The notes under the pieces: model-generated
What the model was told of the DNA's origin: nothing
The model's input: the letters and a program-made list of their open reading frames with translations, nothing else
Database searches by the model: none
Shown here: piece by piece, positions 7,158 through 17,182 of the stretch
How positions within the stretch are numbered: position 1 is the first letter of the stretch
Layout: every line of letters starts with the position of its first letter
Program-made: the position numbers and the translations under genes
Origin: Aquimarina brevivitae
GTDB taxonomy: Bacteria > Bacteroidota > Bacteroidia > Flavobacteriales > Flavobacteriaceae
DNA: 64,000 bases
Direction: 5' to 3'
Assembly: GCF_004216895.1 (NCBI RefSeq)
Contig: NZ_SGXE01000005.1
Span: 1-64,000 of the forward strand

Positions 7158-7931
7158 ATGCAAAAAATCACCTTCCTCCTCCTCGTTATAGGTTGTATTA
7201 ATTGGGCTGTAGCAGAGTGTACAGAAAGTGGCATGCAATTTTATCCTACACAAAAAGAAATCAGTCTTAATCCGATGTTTATCATTCAAGGCTATGCCGA
7301 AAGTCAAAAAACGGTAAACAGCTTTGAGAACAGAAAAGTTTATCTAGTAAGTGAGACCGGTGATAGAATCCAATTACGCCTTCAAGAAATGTTTAAAGGA
7401 CAGTTTCAACTAACGCAAGCCATATTCTATACCACTTCTTCATTAGAGCCTAACACCACTTATTTCTTAACGTATGAAAATCAAACGGAAGCGGAAACCA
7501 TAGAAATGATAAAGTATTACGATAACAAGGAAGAAAAAGTGTATTGGACAACAAGTGATCAACATCACGTAGATCCCTTAACGAATTCATTATCAATAGC
7601 CTTTGAAAAAACAGAAGTCTTTCAGTATGGTTGTGGACCCGAGGCATATGCTAGTTTTGCAATTACCAATAAACCCAAGGCTGAGATTTGGTATAAAACA
7701 GAAGTCAAAGAAGTAGGCGCTACTACCACATCGTTATATTATATCACCCCTTGGTTTGAAAAACTACATGTAGGTCATGATATGTGCTCAGGTGCCTTTA
7801 CATTTACACCAACAGCAACCTACAAAGTGAGATTTACCCCTATGAATATTGATGGTAAATCTTTACCTACAACAGATTGGATAGCATTTACTAGTCCTTT
7901 TATGAAAGATGAACTGACTAAGCAAAACTAA
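7158..7931 (+). CDS. Secreted protein of unknown function
   Basis: The 257-residue product starts MQKITFLLLVIGCINWAVA, a signal peptide cleavable after AVA or, less likely, a lipobox at VIGC. The mature part looks like beta-rich Ig-like modules: LEPNTTYFLTYEN and a later ATYKVRFTPMNIDGKSLPT are strands of the kind seen in Big-type domains. Cysteine pairs may form disulfides. An earlier in-frame ATG at 7131 would put charged residues before the signal, so ATG 7158 is preferred. The family is not recognised. Confidence 0.68.
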   Translation: MQKITFLLLVIGCINWAVAECTESGMQFYPTQKEISLNPMFIIQGYAESQKTVNSFENRKVYLVSETGDRIQLRLQEMFKGQFQLTQAIFYTTSSLEPNTTYFLTYENQTEAETIEMIKYYDNKEEKVYWTTSDQHHVDPLTNSLSIAFEKTEVFQYGCGPEAYASFAITNKPKAEIWYKTEVKEVGATTTSLYYITPWFEKLHVGHDMCSGAFTFTPTATYKVRFTPMNIDGKSLPTTDWIAFTSPFMKDELTKQN

Positions 7932-8077
7932 AATCTAAATTATTTACCCGAAAAATGTATTTTGCAAAGTATGAAGTCTTAATGTTTACGCATTGCATTA
8001 ATTTACTCCAATCAAAAACTTGGAGGATATACTATGATGAAATTAGTATCACCATAAGTTCAAAAACACTAGTACCC

Positions 8078-8737
8078 ATGATTGTAACATCAAATAGAGG
8101 TCTTCAAATAAAACAGCTAAAACAGTTAGTAACCTATAGCATTGTTTTACTTTGCTGCTTACCTGCATATACCCAGTCTTTACAAAAAAATGAGGAAAAA
8201 TGGCAAAATTTACAAGCCGCTGCACACCGCATAGGGTTTTGTGTATACCAGGTAAAAGAAACCGTCTGTACAGCACATCAGCAGAAAAGCAAAAGTAAAA
8301 CAGCTGCTTATACAGAAACCGAAGAGGTGTATTATTTTGAATTTGATTGCACCTGGGCCAATAAAAGAATAACCAATTGGGCGGATACCAATACTACATC
8401 TGCTGAACAGTACCTTATGCTATTTGACACCGACCAAAAAAACACAAAGACAGCACCAAATACAACAACCACCTCAAACTCCTATGGCATGTTCTCTATA
8501 CTGGATTGTACGCTTACCTATGATTATAAAACCAGAGTTACAGCAAGTATAGGTATAAACGCAACTGTTATTGCTCGTAAAAAAAACTCCATTTTATCCA
8601 ACACCCTATGGAGAGAATTTATGAGCGGTAGAGAGGGTCGTCTTGAAACCACGATCAGTATTCCGCTATATGGTAACAATGCAGCGCAAGATTTTGAAGC
8701 TTTCAAAGAGGCCTTCATCAACTATTTAGCGAACTAG
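8078..8737 (+). CDS. Secreted protein of unknown function
   Basis: From ATG 8078 the product has 219 residues, with a signal sequence (QLVTYSIVLLCCLPAYTQS) and a Thr/Asn-rich mature chain containing several cysteines. An in-frame ATG at 7955 would add 41 residues before the signal and is less plausible. It follows the previous secreted-protein gene after 146 bases, so the two may be co-expressed. No domain is recognised. Confidence 0.6.
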   Translation: MIVTSNRGLQIKQLKQLVTYSIVLLCCLPAYTQSLQKNEEKWQNLQAAAHRIGFCVYQVKETVCTAHQQKSKSKTAAYTETEEVYYFEFDCTWANKRITNWADTNTTSAEQYLMLFDTDQKNTKTAPNTTTTSNSYGMFSILDCTLTYDYKTRVTASIGINATVIARKKNSILSNTLWREFMSGREGRLETTISIPLYGNNAAQDFEAFKEAFINYLAN

Positions 8738-8954
8738 CGAATCAATACTAGCACAAGTCATTATTCTTTCAGGATCTGATAATCCATAATCCAGCATTAC
8801 TTTTCTAGCTTAACTGTCTGTGTGGTAACCTATATGTCATCTCAAATTACACAAAATAAAAAAAGCTTTAAAAATGCCTGGTAAATGTTAGTTAATACGT
8901 TTTTTAAAAAAAGCTAATTAATGTATATTTCTCGCCGATCAAAAGAAACACTAC

Positions 8955-10802
8955 ATGGATACTACAAAATTGCTTTATTTCCTTAAAGAAGTTTTACATA
9001 ATATGCCTAAAGACTGGGTAGAATTGACCACCCACAGACTTGATATATATAATGAGAAGTTGGCCAAAACAGAATTCATTACAGCGTTAGAAAGTCTTTA
9101 TTCAGCTAACAAAGTTTCTGAAACGGCACTAAGCAATTTACCTACTGCCTATGACTATATTCGATTAGGGCATCCTTTATCCTCCGTATTGGAATGGGTT
9201 CTGGGCCAATTAAACGACGTAGCTTCAAACCAGGTAATCAGTTTCTCTTCTCAGACCATGCCTCTTTTGGCGGTACTCCGCAAAAATGCCTTGGAAGGTC
9301 AGAAAACAACAGTTTTTTTTCAAGGTGAATTACCAGAACTTATAGATGCAACACTACTACAAGAAGTGTATGGCTATGATTTTGAACTAGTAGCGGTAAA
9401 TCGCATGGAAGACATACCAAAATTAGCACATAGTACAGTGTTTCTCTCTCATCAAGAGAAAATAGGGAGTTATACCATTCCTGCAACGGTAGATTTTTTT
9501 ATCGATATGCAGCCTAATCTCGGTAGCATCATTATTGTAAAAAGTGGTGAACCCGAAAGCTACATCAGTGAAATTCAACATGTACGAAGACGAGAAAGCA
9601 TTGCGATGACACCAGCGGATTGCTTTACAGTGCTCCGAACACTTGTCGTGGATCCTTCTGATCGTCCAACATTTGATACGAAGTCAGCAAATACTAAGAA
9701 TAAGGTTATTGAAGAAATCAAAAAAATAACTGGTACCAATACCCAAGCACAACTAGGATCGAGCGGATTATCAATTCAGTATGCCATAATGATGGGTTTG
9801 GTAGATGAAGCCCTAGAAAAACACAAAGGCAAACCTATTAAGTTTCTCGTTCCCCCGAATTGTTATGGAGGTACAAATGATCAAGCTCGTCGGGTCGCAG
9901 CTAGTATCGCTAATGCTGAGGTATTGGATTTACCGGTTGACCGCGATAACGATATGGTGCAAAGTGTAGATAAAGTGCTGGAAGAAGTCGCCAAACAAGA
10001 TGCGGTACCTTATATCATTGCAGAAATACCAACAAATCCAAGAGTTGAAGTTCCTAATCTAATAAAGCTGAAGGAAGCTCTTGAAAAAAAGCGACATACT
10101 CCTAGTGGTTCAGTAGCCATAGCTCCGGTTTTTATCTTGGATCAAACCTTTTGCCCAAACGTTCATTTTTTAGGTGAAGGCGAAATACTTTCAGACGTTA
10201 AAGCTATCGCCTACGTTAGTGGTTCCAAATTTCCTAGTGGAGGAAAATGTACTGCTGGTTATTGTGTAGCCAATACGTTAGCAGCTCCTTTATTGCAAAA
10301 AATTGAAACCCATTTACGATTATGCGACAATGGTGCTACGGATCTTCAGCTACAAATACTGGCTGCTCAATTACCTTCGATGAATCAAAGAATAAAAGAG
10401 GCCTATGTAAACACACGCGAATTTGTTACCTTCATTCAAGAAAAATTACCTGAGGCCAAAATAAACTTCGTATCCGAAACATTAGCCGCTCAAGGATTTA
10501 CACCTTCCGTTTTTTCGCTGGATTTACCTACTAAAGGTGCTACCGCTGAAGAAAAAGAAGCCCACAAAAGAGCGTTGAATCAAAAGCTGATTGATATGAT
10601 GATTACGCAAATTCCAAAGGATAGTAAATATTGTGTGAGTTACGGGCAACTCAAAGGGTGTTACTGGACAATTCCTGCCACGAGTACGCAGGGGACAACC
10701 AAAGAAAAAGATAAGGATTACATCGCTCGTGTATCCGTTTCTCCAGATTTAGATTTAGAAAAGCATAAAGAAGTGTTTCTTGAATTTGTCAACCAAATGT
10801 AA
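8955..10802 (+). CDS. PLP-dependent enzyme, divergent Cys/Met-metabolism type
   Basis: This 615-residue protein has a C-terminal fold-type I domain related to cystathionine gamma-synthase and methionine gamma-lyase. Visible signatures are NCYGGTNDQ (cofactor loop), EIPTNPRVEVPNL, a strand with Asp before the lysine (FILDQTF), and the probable Schiff-base lysine in SGSKFPSGGK. An N-terminal extension of roughly 200 residues makes it much longer than the usual 380-400. The reaction (gamma-synthase, lyase or other) cannot be decided from sequence alone. A T/A-rich region with TATATTTC precedes the start. Confidence 0.78.
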   Translation: MDTTKLLYFLKEVLHNMPKDWVELTTHRLDIYNEKLAKTEFITALESLYSANKVSETALSNLPTAYDYIRLGHPLSSVLEWVLGQLNDVASNQVISFSSQTMPLLAVLRKNALEGQKTTVFFQGELPELIDATLLQEVYGYDFELVAVNRMEDIPKLAHSTVFLSHQEKIGSYTIPATVDFFIDMQPNLGSIIIVKSGEPESYISEIQHVRRRESIAMTPADCFTVLRTLVVDPSDRPTFDTKSANTKNKVIEEIKKITGTNTQAQLGSSGLSIQYAIMMGLVDEALEKHKGKPIKFLVPPNCYGGTNDQARRVAASIANAEVLDLPVDRDNDMVQSVDKVLEEVAKQDAVPYIIAEIPTNPRVEVPNLIKLKEALEKKRHTPSGSVAIAPVFILDQTFCPNVHFLGEGEILSDVKAIAYVSGSKFPSGGKCTAGYCVANTLAAPLLQKIETHLRLCDNGATDLQLQILAAQLPSMNQRIKEAYVNTREFVTFIQEKLPEAKINFVSETLAAQGFTPSVFSLDLPTKGATAEEKEAHKRALNQKLIDMMITQIPKDSKYCVSYGQLKGCYWTIPATSTQGTTKEKDKDYIARVSVSPDLDLEKHKEVFLEFVNQM

Positions 10803-10925
10803 AAACAAAAGAACACAAACAACTATTAATCAAAGCCTTAATTGCTAAAAAATTAGTTTTTTATACTGCCCACGGTGTACAATACAATGAAAAAAAAATA
10901 GTATCTTACTATCAAATCGTAGCGT

Positions 10926-11294
10926 ATGAAAAGCACAGCAGCACATGATGAACGCATTGCCAAAATGTCCTTTGCCTCGGTTTATCCGCATTATATAGCC
11001 AAAGTAGAAAAGAAAGGAAAGACGAAAGAAGAGCTAATCCAGGTCATAGAATGGTTAACGGGCTTTAATGAAACTAAGTTGCAAGAACTTATCGATAGTA
11101 AAGCAACCTTTGAAACATTTTTTGATCAAGCGACTTTACACCCCAATGCAACACTAATTAAAGGTGTAATTTGTGGATATCGAGTAGAAGAAATTGAAAA
11201 TCCATTAACTCAAAAAGTACGCTATTTGGATAAGCTAGTAGATGAATTGGCAAAAGGTAAAAAAATGGACAGTATTTTAAGGAAAGAAAAATAA
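10926..11294 (+). CDS. DUF2200 family protein
   Basis: The 122-residue protein matches DUF2200 nearly end to end. The hallmarks are ERIAKMSFASVYPHYIAKVEKKG followed within the same block by the EEL...VIEWLTGF segment and a later HPNATLIKGVICGYRVEEIENPL. Length is normal for the family, whose function is unknown. The protein is small, basic and soluble. It follows the PLP enzyme by 124 bases and probably has its own promoter. Confidence 0.9.
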   Translation: MKSTAAHDERIAKMSFASVYPHYIAKVEKKGKTKEELIQVIEWLTGFNETKLQELIDSKATFETFFDQATLHPNATLIKGVICGYRVEEIENPLTQKVRYLDKLVDELAKGKKMDSILRKEK

Positions 11295-11775
11295 TTACCC
11301 CTGTCTCGCTATAACCCCTCCACTTCTGAGAAAACAAATTGACTTTTTTCTAATAATACCTTACAAAATGTAATCTTTTTCGCTTTGTAAAAAGGACAAG
11401 AATTTCGAAAGATCACCACACTTTGTACAAATGCTAATTTTAAGCTAAGATTTAAGCTTACTGAAATTCTAGCGTTTTTTTTCTTAAATTTAAAGTGATT
11501 AGGAAAGGATTACCAAGTAAGTTTAGTAGTAAAATTTAAAACCAGATGTACTACAATTCTAGTAAGGGACTAGAGGTAGAATATCATCAAGTGTTTTGTA
11601 TACAATGATGTGCACGCAAGGCTACTTATTGTTTAACTACGTTTACGCACCTGGTAATTAGGTATTCAATACTTTTAAAATATAAAACACCTTAGCTTTA
11701 TACACGTCAAGATTTAGTTTGGAAAAAAATTGAAATTAGGAATACAGTAAATTTTAATTCATAAACTAAATTACA
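11295..11775. other. Non-coding interval, about 480 bp
   Basis: I found no gene on either strand. A weak inverted repeat TTACAAA/TTTGTAA lies near 11360-11392 and may act as a terminator after the DUF2200 gene. The last 100 bases are A/T-rich and probably hold the sulfatase promoter. Confidence 0.4.
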
Positions 11776-13335
11776 ATGAAGCACAAATTATTTTTAGTCT
11801 TAGTACTCGTTAGTTTTTTTTCAGTTGCTCAATCCGACAAACCAAACATTTTGGTAATAATGGTTGATGATGTAGCGCCTAATGCGCTGAGCTGCTATTC
11901 ACTGGGGTTACAGTACCCTACTCCAAATATCGACCGAATTGCTAAAGAAGGAGTGATTTTTACCGATCATTACTCACAACCCAGCTGCACGGCCGGTAGA
12001 GCTGCATTCATTACAGGTCAAAAACCAGTAAGAACAGGTCTAACCACTGTTGGTCAGCCGGGTAACCCTCTTGGGTTAAAAAAAGAGGATCCTACCATCG
12101 CGGAGTTATTAAAGCCTCTAGGCTATATGACTGCACAATATGGTAAGAATCATTTGGGGGATCGAAACGAACATTTGCCTACTGTACACGGTTTTGATGA
12201 ATTTTTTGGTAATTTGTATCATCTTAACGTTTCTGAAGAACCAGAACAAGCAGATTACCCAAAAAGCAAAGAATTTGCTGAAAAATACGGTCCACGAGGA
12301 ATCATAAAATCGTATGCTACTGACACCTATGATGATACGGTAGACCCAAGGTTTGGAGTGATCGGAAAACAAAAAGTGACTGATATTGGTCCCTTAACTT
12401 CCAAACGAATGGAGACCTTCGATGATGAACTGGTTGCGCTGAGTAAGGACTTTATGAAGCGGGCAAAGGATGCTAACAAACCCTTTTTCATCTGGCACGC
12501 CACAAGTAGAATGCACGTATATACGCACCTAAAAGAAGCTTCAAGAAATCTGGCTACTCCCATAAGTACGGATATGGATTTATTTGGTTCTGGTTTTATG
12601 GAGCATGATGGTCACGTAGGAGAATTGCTCGATTACCTTAAAGAACTTGGTATGGACAAAAATACTATTGTCATTTATACTACTGATAATGGCCCTGAAC
12701 AAAGTACTTTTCCGCACGCAGGAGTTACTATGTTTAGGGGCGAAAAAATGACAACTTATGAAGGGGGATTACGATCGCCATTTTTAGTGCGTTGGCCAGG
12801 TAAAATACCAGCAGGTTTAATACGAAATGGAATCTCAGCTCATGAAGACGTATTACCTACCATTATGGCTGCCGTGGGTAACACCTCGATCAAAGACGAG
12901 CTGAAAAAAGGTAAAAAGGCTGGTGATATGACCTACAAAGTATATATTGATGGCTTCAACAATTTGGATTACTGGATGGGCAAAACGGATAAATCTGCAC
13001 GTAATCACTTCTTTTATTACTACGAGGCAGGCTTAACTGCAATGCGCGTGGGTCCCTGGAAAATGCATTTTGCAACCAAAGAACGTTATTTTGATGATAT
13101 GGTTCCGCATACCATGCCACAGCTATTCAACCTCAGAAAAGATCCTTTTGAACACTATGATGACATACAGGGGTTTGAATTGATAATGGAAAAATCATGG
13201 GTAATGCAGCCTGCAATTGGGTTATTGAATGATCATTTAGCCACTTTTAAAGAATATCCTCCAAGACAAGCATCGGCTTCTTTGGATATAAATAAGGCAA
13301 TTGAAGCTATTTTAAGATCCAAAGCTAGGCAATAG
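11776..13335 (+). CDS. Secreted arylsulfatase (type I, cysteine-type)
   Basis: The 519-residue protein has a signal peptide (SFFSVAQ, about 19 residues) and a full alkaline-phosphatase-superfamily sulfatase domain. Asp31-Asp32 (MVDD) and the later TTDNGPE supply metal ligands, and GKNHLGD provides another active-site strand. Cys71 in the motif C-T-A-G-R is the residue converted to formylglycine. It should remove sulfate esters from a carbohydrate in the periplasm or outside the cell; the substrate is unknown. The next gene encodes a formylglycine-generating-enzyme homologue, a functional pair. No SusC/SusD genes are adjacent. Confidence 0.9.
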   Translation: MKHKLFLVLVLVSFFSVAQSDKPNILVIMVDDVAPNALSCYSLGLQYPTPNIDRIAKEGVIFTDHYSQPSCTAGRAAFITGQKPVRTGLTTVGQPGNPLGLKKEDPTIAELLKPLGYMTAQYGKNHLGDRNEHLPTVHGFDEFFGNLYHLNVSEEPEQADYPKSKEFAEKYGPRGIIKSYATDTYDDTVDPRFGVIGKQKVTDIGPLTSKRMETFDDELVALSKDFMKRAKDANKPFFIWHATSRMHVYTHLKEASRNLATPISTDMDLFGSGFMEHDGHVGELLDYLKELGMDKNTIVIYTTDNGPEQSTFPHAGVTMFRGEKMTTYEGGLRSPFLVRWPGKIPAGLIRNGISAHEDVLPTIMAAVGNTSIKDELKKGKKAGDMTYKVYIDGFNNLDYWMGKTDKSARNHFFYYYEAGLTAMRVGPWKMHFATKERYFDDMVPHTMPQLFNLRKDPFEHYDDIQGFELIMEKSWVMQPAIGLLNDHLATFKEYPPRQASASLDINKAIEAILRSKARQ

Positions 13336-13495
13336 CTCATCATCGCTGTCTCATTTTATTCTAAAAATAAGGGTATTTAAGGTTTATTATACTTCACTAT
13401 ATTTGGTAAAATAGCTTTAACTACCCTTGTTTATGCAGTAAAAAATCACTTTGCTAAACCCTTTACACTAAAAACTATACCTGAAGAACTCTATA

Positions 13496-14695
13496 ATGAA
13501 CAAAATTTTATTTCCGATTTTAGTACTATTTCCTTTAAGTGTTTTGACCATTTTAAGCTGTAAAAACAAACCAACGAGTAGTGATCCATTACAAAAAAAT
13601 ACCACGCTCTACTGCTACGTCCCATCAGATTCATTACTAGGTAAAGTCTATCTTGAAAATAAATTTCTAAAAAACATAGCCGCCATAACCCCTAACATAA
13701 ACAAATTACAAGATACTACGGAAATGGTATTTATTGAAGGTGGAGTTTTTGAAATGGGAGGTGATATACCTGAATACGCAGAGCAAATGCCTAGAACCGG
13801 CTTACCTCAACCCGACGAATTTCCAAAACACACCGTACAGGTAGATAACTTCTATATGGATGAACACGAGGTTACAGTTGGGCAATTCTTAGAATTTGTC
13901 AAGGAAACAGGGTATAAAACCGTTGCTGAACAAGACATCAATTGGGAGGAATTAAAAAAACAAGTCCCTTCAGGTACTCCTAAACCACACGACAGTCTAC
14001 TTAGAGCAGGTGCGCTGGTTTTTCAATATGTTCCTGAAAATACTCCTAAAGATGATTTATCAAATTGGTGGTATTTTAAAGCAGGTGCCAATTGGAAAAA
14101 TCCTAGTGGAGTAGCAATTCCATTAGATGTTATTCTCAATATGCCGGTGACTCAAATATCCTGGTACGATGCCATGGCATACGCCAAGTGGGCTAACAAA
14201 AGACTACCAACAGAAGCAGAGTATGAATATGCCATGCGAGCTGGAGCAGCCAATACTATGTATCCCTGGGGTGATAGTTTGGTAAGTGACGTAACAGCCT
14301 ATGGTAATTTTTTGCAAGGTAACTTTCCGTATACTAATACCGGACAAGATGGATATATCGGTACAGCTCCGGTTGGATCTTTTCCACCTAACGCCTATGG
14401 CTTATATGATATTGCAGGTAATGTGTGGGAATGGACCCTAGATTGGTATGGCGCTGATTATTATAAACATATTAGCCAAAACACTCAGCTATCGTATAAT
14501 CCAAAAGGTCCTACCAAAACTACTGAGGTGTATCAACAACAAGCGACAAACAAAGTGGTTCGTGGTGGTTCATTTTTATGTAATGATAGTTGGTGTTCTG
14601 GTTATAGAAATGCTCGAAGAATGCGACTTAGTCCAGACTCTGGTATGCAACACGTAGGATTTCGATGCGTGCGATCGGTACCTAAAAATCAATAG
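13496..14695 (+). CDS. Formylglycine-generating enzyme-like lipoprotein
   Basis: The 399-residue product has a lipobox (TILSC, Cys22) followed by an FGE/SUMF1 domain. Diagnostic features are FIEGGVFEMGG, MDEHEVTVGQFLEFV, RLPTEAEYEYAMRAG, GNVWEWTLDWY and the C-terminal RGGSFLCNDSWC. The two cysteines of the copper-binding catalytic site (Cys362 and Cys367) are present, which suggests an active oxidase rather than a structural GldJ/GldK-type homologue. Its pairing with an upstream sulfatase supports maturation of that enzyme. A lipid anchor implies activity outside the cytoplasm, which is unusual. Confidence 0.88.
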   Translation: MNKILFPILVLFPLSVLTILSCKNKPTSSDPLQKNTTLYCYVPSDSLLGKVYLENKFLKNIAAITPNINKLQDTTEMVFIEGGVFEMGGDIPEYAEQMPRTGLPQPDEFPKHTVQVDNFYMDEHEVTVGQFLEFVKETGYKTVAEQDINWEELKKQVPSGTPKPHDSLLRAGALVFQYVPENTPKDDLSNWWYFKAGANWKNPSGVAIPLDVILNMPVTQISWYDAMAYAKWANKRLPTEAEYEYAMRAGAANTMYPWGDSLVSDVTAYGNFLQGNFPYTNTGQDGYIGTAPVGSFPPNAYGLYDIAGNVWEWTLDWYGADYYKHISQNTQLSYNPKGPTKTTEVYQQQATNKVVRGGSFLCNDSWCSGYRNARRMRLSPDSGMQHVGFRCVRSVPKNQ

Positions 14696-14699
14696 GCAT

Positions 14700-16142
14700 T
14701 TAAATCTTTTTAAAGTTAAACGTATATCCTAACAATAATCCAACGGAATTATAATTGGCATTGGTGATACTTGTGGCACCTTGTAGTAAGTTGTTTTCAT
14801 TGGGGTTACTCAAGTTACCCACTTGTTCATAATTACCTTTACGTCCCGTACTAAATAATAAACCTAATGTAAGATCACTATTTTTATAGGTAAAAGTTGT
14901 ACCTGCAGAAAAATGATAGAGATCCCAGGAGCTGATAGTAGTCTTAATACCTGAAGTATCATTCAAGGAGTCATCAAAAAAAGACTGATCAGTTCTAATA
15001 CTTCCTACCACGGAGAGTGACTCTTTTATCCTATACTCATACCCTAAAGCTATATTGAATACTGATTTTGCACCAGCTCGCATATTCAAAAATTGATCAC
15101 TACCTAGTTCTGGTGCTAATTCTGCCGGTCTAACAAAAGTATTAGGACTAACGCTTACCATATCATAAGGATCAATAGCCGCATAATATTGAACAGAAAG
15201 GCCAATAAAAGAAGTTCCATCGTTATAATTAATCCCTGCACTGAAAGATAAAGGTGATTTAAAAGTTGTTTTTAATTCAGCCTGCCGGTCAGTTGCTACA
15301 CCGCTGAGTCGATCTCCAGCTGGATCAAATCGTATATTTCGGGCATTGATACTCGATGCCACACTGCCAACCCCAAACAAATTTATAGAAGGCGTCGTTA
15401 GTGTTACACCTCCACTCCATCGTTCTAATCTATAGGCTACACCGATTTTCACAGCATAGCGAACATTATAATATTCTGCATTTTGGGTAAAATTACCACC
15501 TATTAAAGTCTGTGACCCATCATTTAAAAAGACAAAAGCTGCATATCCCCTATTATACGTATGAGATCTTACGGTAAAGAGATTAGTAATCCCTATGGAG
15601 AGCTTCTCAGAAATCATCCTTCCTAATCCTAAGGCCATAGACACTTCATTTAGTTCTGTAGAGACACTACTTTCTCCTACCAATTCTTCAGCCCCAGGAC
15701 TTTCGGCTTCACTTATGATATCAAAATCGCCGTCAACTCTGGCAATACCTTTAAAGCTGAAGTTCACAGGAGCCATAAAACCATAACCCAATTTCCATTT
15801 TTTATCCTTTATATTGATCATTCCACCTGCTAGCAAAGGTATGGATCCTAAATTAGAGCTTTTAAAATCAGACTCTTCTCCCAATGCATTAGCGATTTTG
15901 ATATTCTCCACCCGATATGCGTTTGCATTCACAGAAATATTTGAGTTTTCAATAAAGCCTAAACCCCCTGGATTATAATAGATAATGGTATTGTCATTTA
16001 CCCCTCCTAAAATAGCGCCAGATAGTAATGCGGTCCGGGTTCCATATTGCTGAGACCAGTAATGGGTATCCTGTCCATACCCAACAAAACGTACTACTAC
16101 CAAAATATGAAAAATGAATAATGTATAACTTTTACGTATCAT
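14700..16142 (-). CDS. OmpP1/FadL-like outer-membrane protein
   Basis: The 480-residue protein starts with a signal peptide ending VGYGQ, followed by QYGTRTALLSGAILGG and YYNPGGLGF. This is the N-terminal hatch pattern of FadL-type transporters (alleged hydrophobic-compound channels). The rest is alternating barrel strands ending in LLGYTFNFKKI. ATG 16142 is preferred over an in-frame ATG at 16175, which would overlap the preceding gene and lengthen the pre-signal region. It is last in a five-gene minus-strand run of envelope proteins. Confidence 0.78.
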   Translation of the reverse strand: MIRKSYTLFIFHILVVVRFVGYGQDTHYWSQQYGTRTALLSGAILGGVNDNTIIYYNPGGLGFIENSNISVNANAYRVENIKIANALGEESDFKSSNLGSIPLLAGGMINIKDKKWKLGYGFMAPVNFSFKGIARVDGDFDIISEAESPGAEELVGESSVSTELNEVSMALGLGRMISEKLSIGITNLFTVRSHTYNRGYAAFVFLNDGSQTLIGGNFTQNAEYYNVRYAVKIGVAYRLERWSGGVTLTTPSINLFGVGSVASSINARNIRFDPAGDRLSGVATDRQAELKTTFKSPLSFSAGINYNDGTSFIGLSVQYYAAIDPYDMVSVSPNTFVRPAELAPELGSDQFLNMRAGAKSVFNIALGYEYRIKESLSVVGSIRTDQSFFDDSLNDTSGIKTTISSWDLYHFSAGTTFTYKNSDLTLGLLFSTGRKGNYEQVGNLSNPNENNLLQGATSITNANYNSVGLLLGYTFNFKKI

Positions 16143-16162
16143 AAGATTAGTTTTTGGGTTAA

Positions 16163-17176
16163 TTAAAGTTCCCAACCAAAAGTGGTTTGTAGGATATAAT
16201 CATTTTCTGAAGCTCCTTCTACAGGTTGGTTATCATAATTATAAGTCACCCCTATCTTGATAAAAAACTCCAGTGGCAAATCATATTTTAAATCCAATTT
16301 GTAATCAAACCGCCAACGTCCACTTTCTGTTATACTCGGAAATGCAGTAAAATTGGTCACCAATTCAAAATCTCTAATATCAAAAAGATCTAAGGCTACG
16401 GTACAAAATGCCTCTAAACTACTCCTGCTTTCTTGAGTCGAACCAGAAAATTCTTCATTATTGTAGGCTAAGCCTCCTCCTGCACCAAAATATAATTGAT
16501 TAGAATGGATGAAATATTTACCTGCTCCTAATCTATTGTTGACCCGTAATGCCAACTTTTGTTCGTCATTAGATAATATATCTGACCTAAATAAGGCAAA
16601 AATGTCTTTTTGAAGAAAGTAAGTAAACTGCATGTGAGCATCAATCCTTTCTATTTCTTGTATATTTTCTTGACTACTTCTTACATAGTCATAGGCACCT
16701 GTCAATTGCCAAAAATTAGCTGAATAGCCTAATTTACTTCGTAAGGTAAGCTGTTTTAAGTTTTTACTTTTCGTAAAATTTAATCCAAATGACAGTGAAG
16801 CATCTAATCTGGAAATAAAGCTAGATTTTACCGGTTTGACATATACAATATCTTTTATACTTACTTCTCTAAATTGCCCATTACTATATACATTCACTAT
16901 CCCTTGTTTATCGTGTGATTTTAATTCACTGTTACACCGATCTCCATTGCTTAAGGTGATGAGATACATCTGATTACTACTTATAGCAACAACATCTACC
17001 CAAAGAATTGTAAAATCATCATCACTATACGAGGTTTCAAACGTTAGGATTCCATTTTCCATCTTTTTTATTTCTCCTATTAAATGATCTCCATTTTTTA
17101 AGGATAAGCTATCCGTTTGACCAAAATGGGCAAGCGTAGCAGTAAAGAAAAATAACACACAAAGCCAGTGATTCAT
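16163..17176 (-). CDS. DUF481 outer-membrane protein
   Basis: The 337-residue protein has a signal peptide (LAHFGQ), then an N-terminal beta region (SLKNGDHLIGEIKKMENGIL and ITLSNGDRCNSEL, two similar copies). The rest is a DUF481-type barrel with strands such as DASLSFGLNFTKS and LYFGAGGGLAYNNEEF, ending QTTFGWEL. The duplicated NGDxxxGEIK segment is seen in many Bacteroidota members of this family. Function is unknown. It is separated from the upstream lipoprotein gene by only 6 bases, implying co-transcription. Confidence 0.82.
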   Translation of the reverse strand: MNHWLCVLFFFTATLAHFGQTDSLSLKNGDHLIGEIKKMENGILTFETSYSDDDFTILWVDVVAISSNQMYLITLSNGDRCNSELKSHDKQGIVNVYSNGQFREVSIKDIVYVKPVKSSFISRLDASLSFGLNFTKSKNLKQLTLRSKLGYSANFWQLTGAYDYVRSSQENIQEIERIDAHMQFTYFLQKDIFALFRSDILSNDEQKLALRVNNRLGAGKYFIHSNQLYFGAGGGLAYNNEEFSGSTQESRSSLEAFCTVALDLFDIRDFELVTNFTAFPSITESGRWRFDYKLDLKYDLPLEFFIKIGVTYNYDNQPVEGASENDYILQTTFGWEL

Positions 17177-17182
17177 AATGCT

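Noticed and set aside
13496..14695. GldJ/GldK-type gliding lipoprotein
   Set aside because: The two catalytic cysteines of true formylglycine-generating enzymes are kept, and it is paired with a sulfatase gene, not with gld genes.
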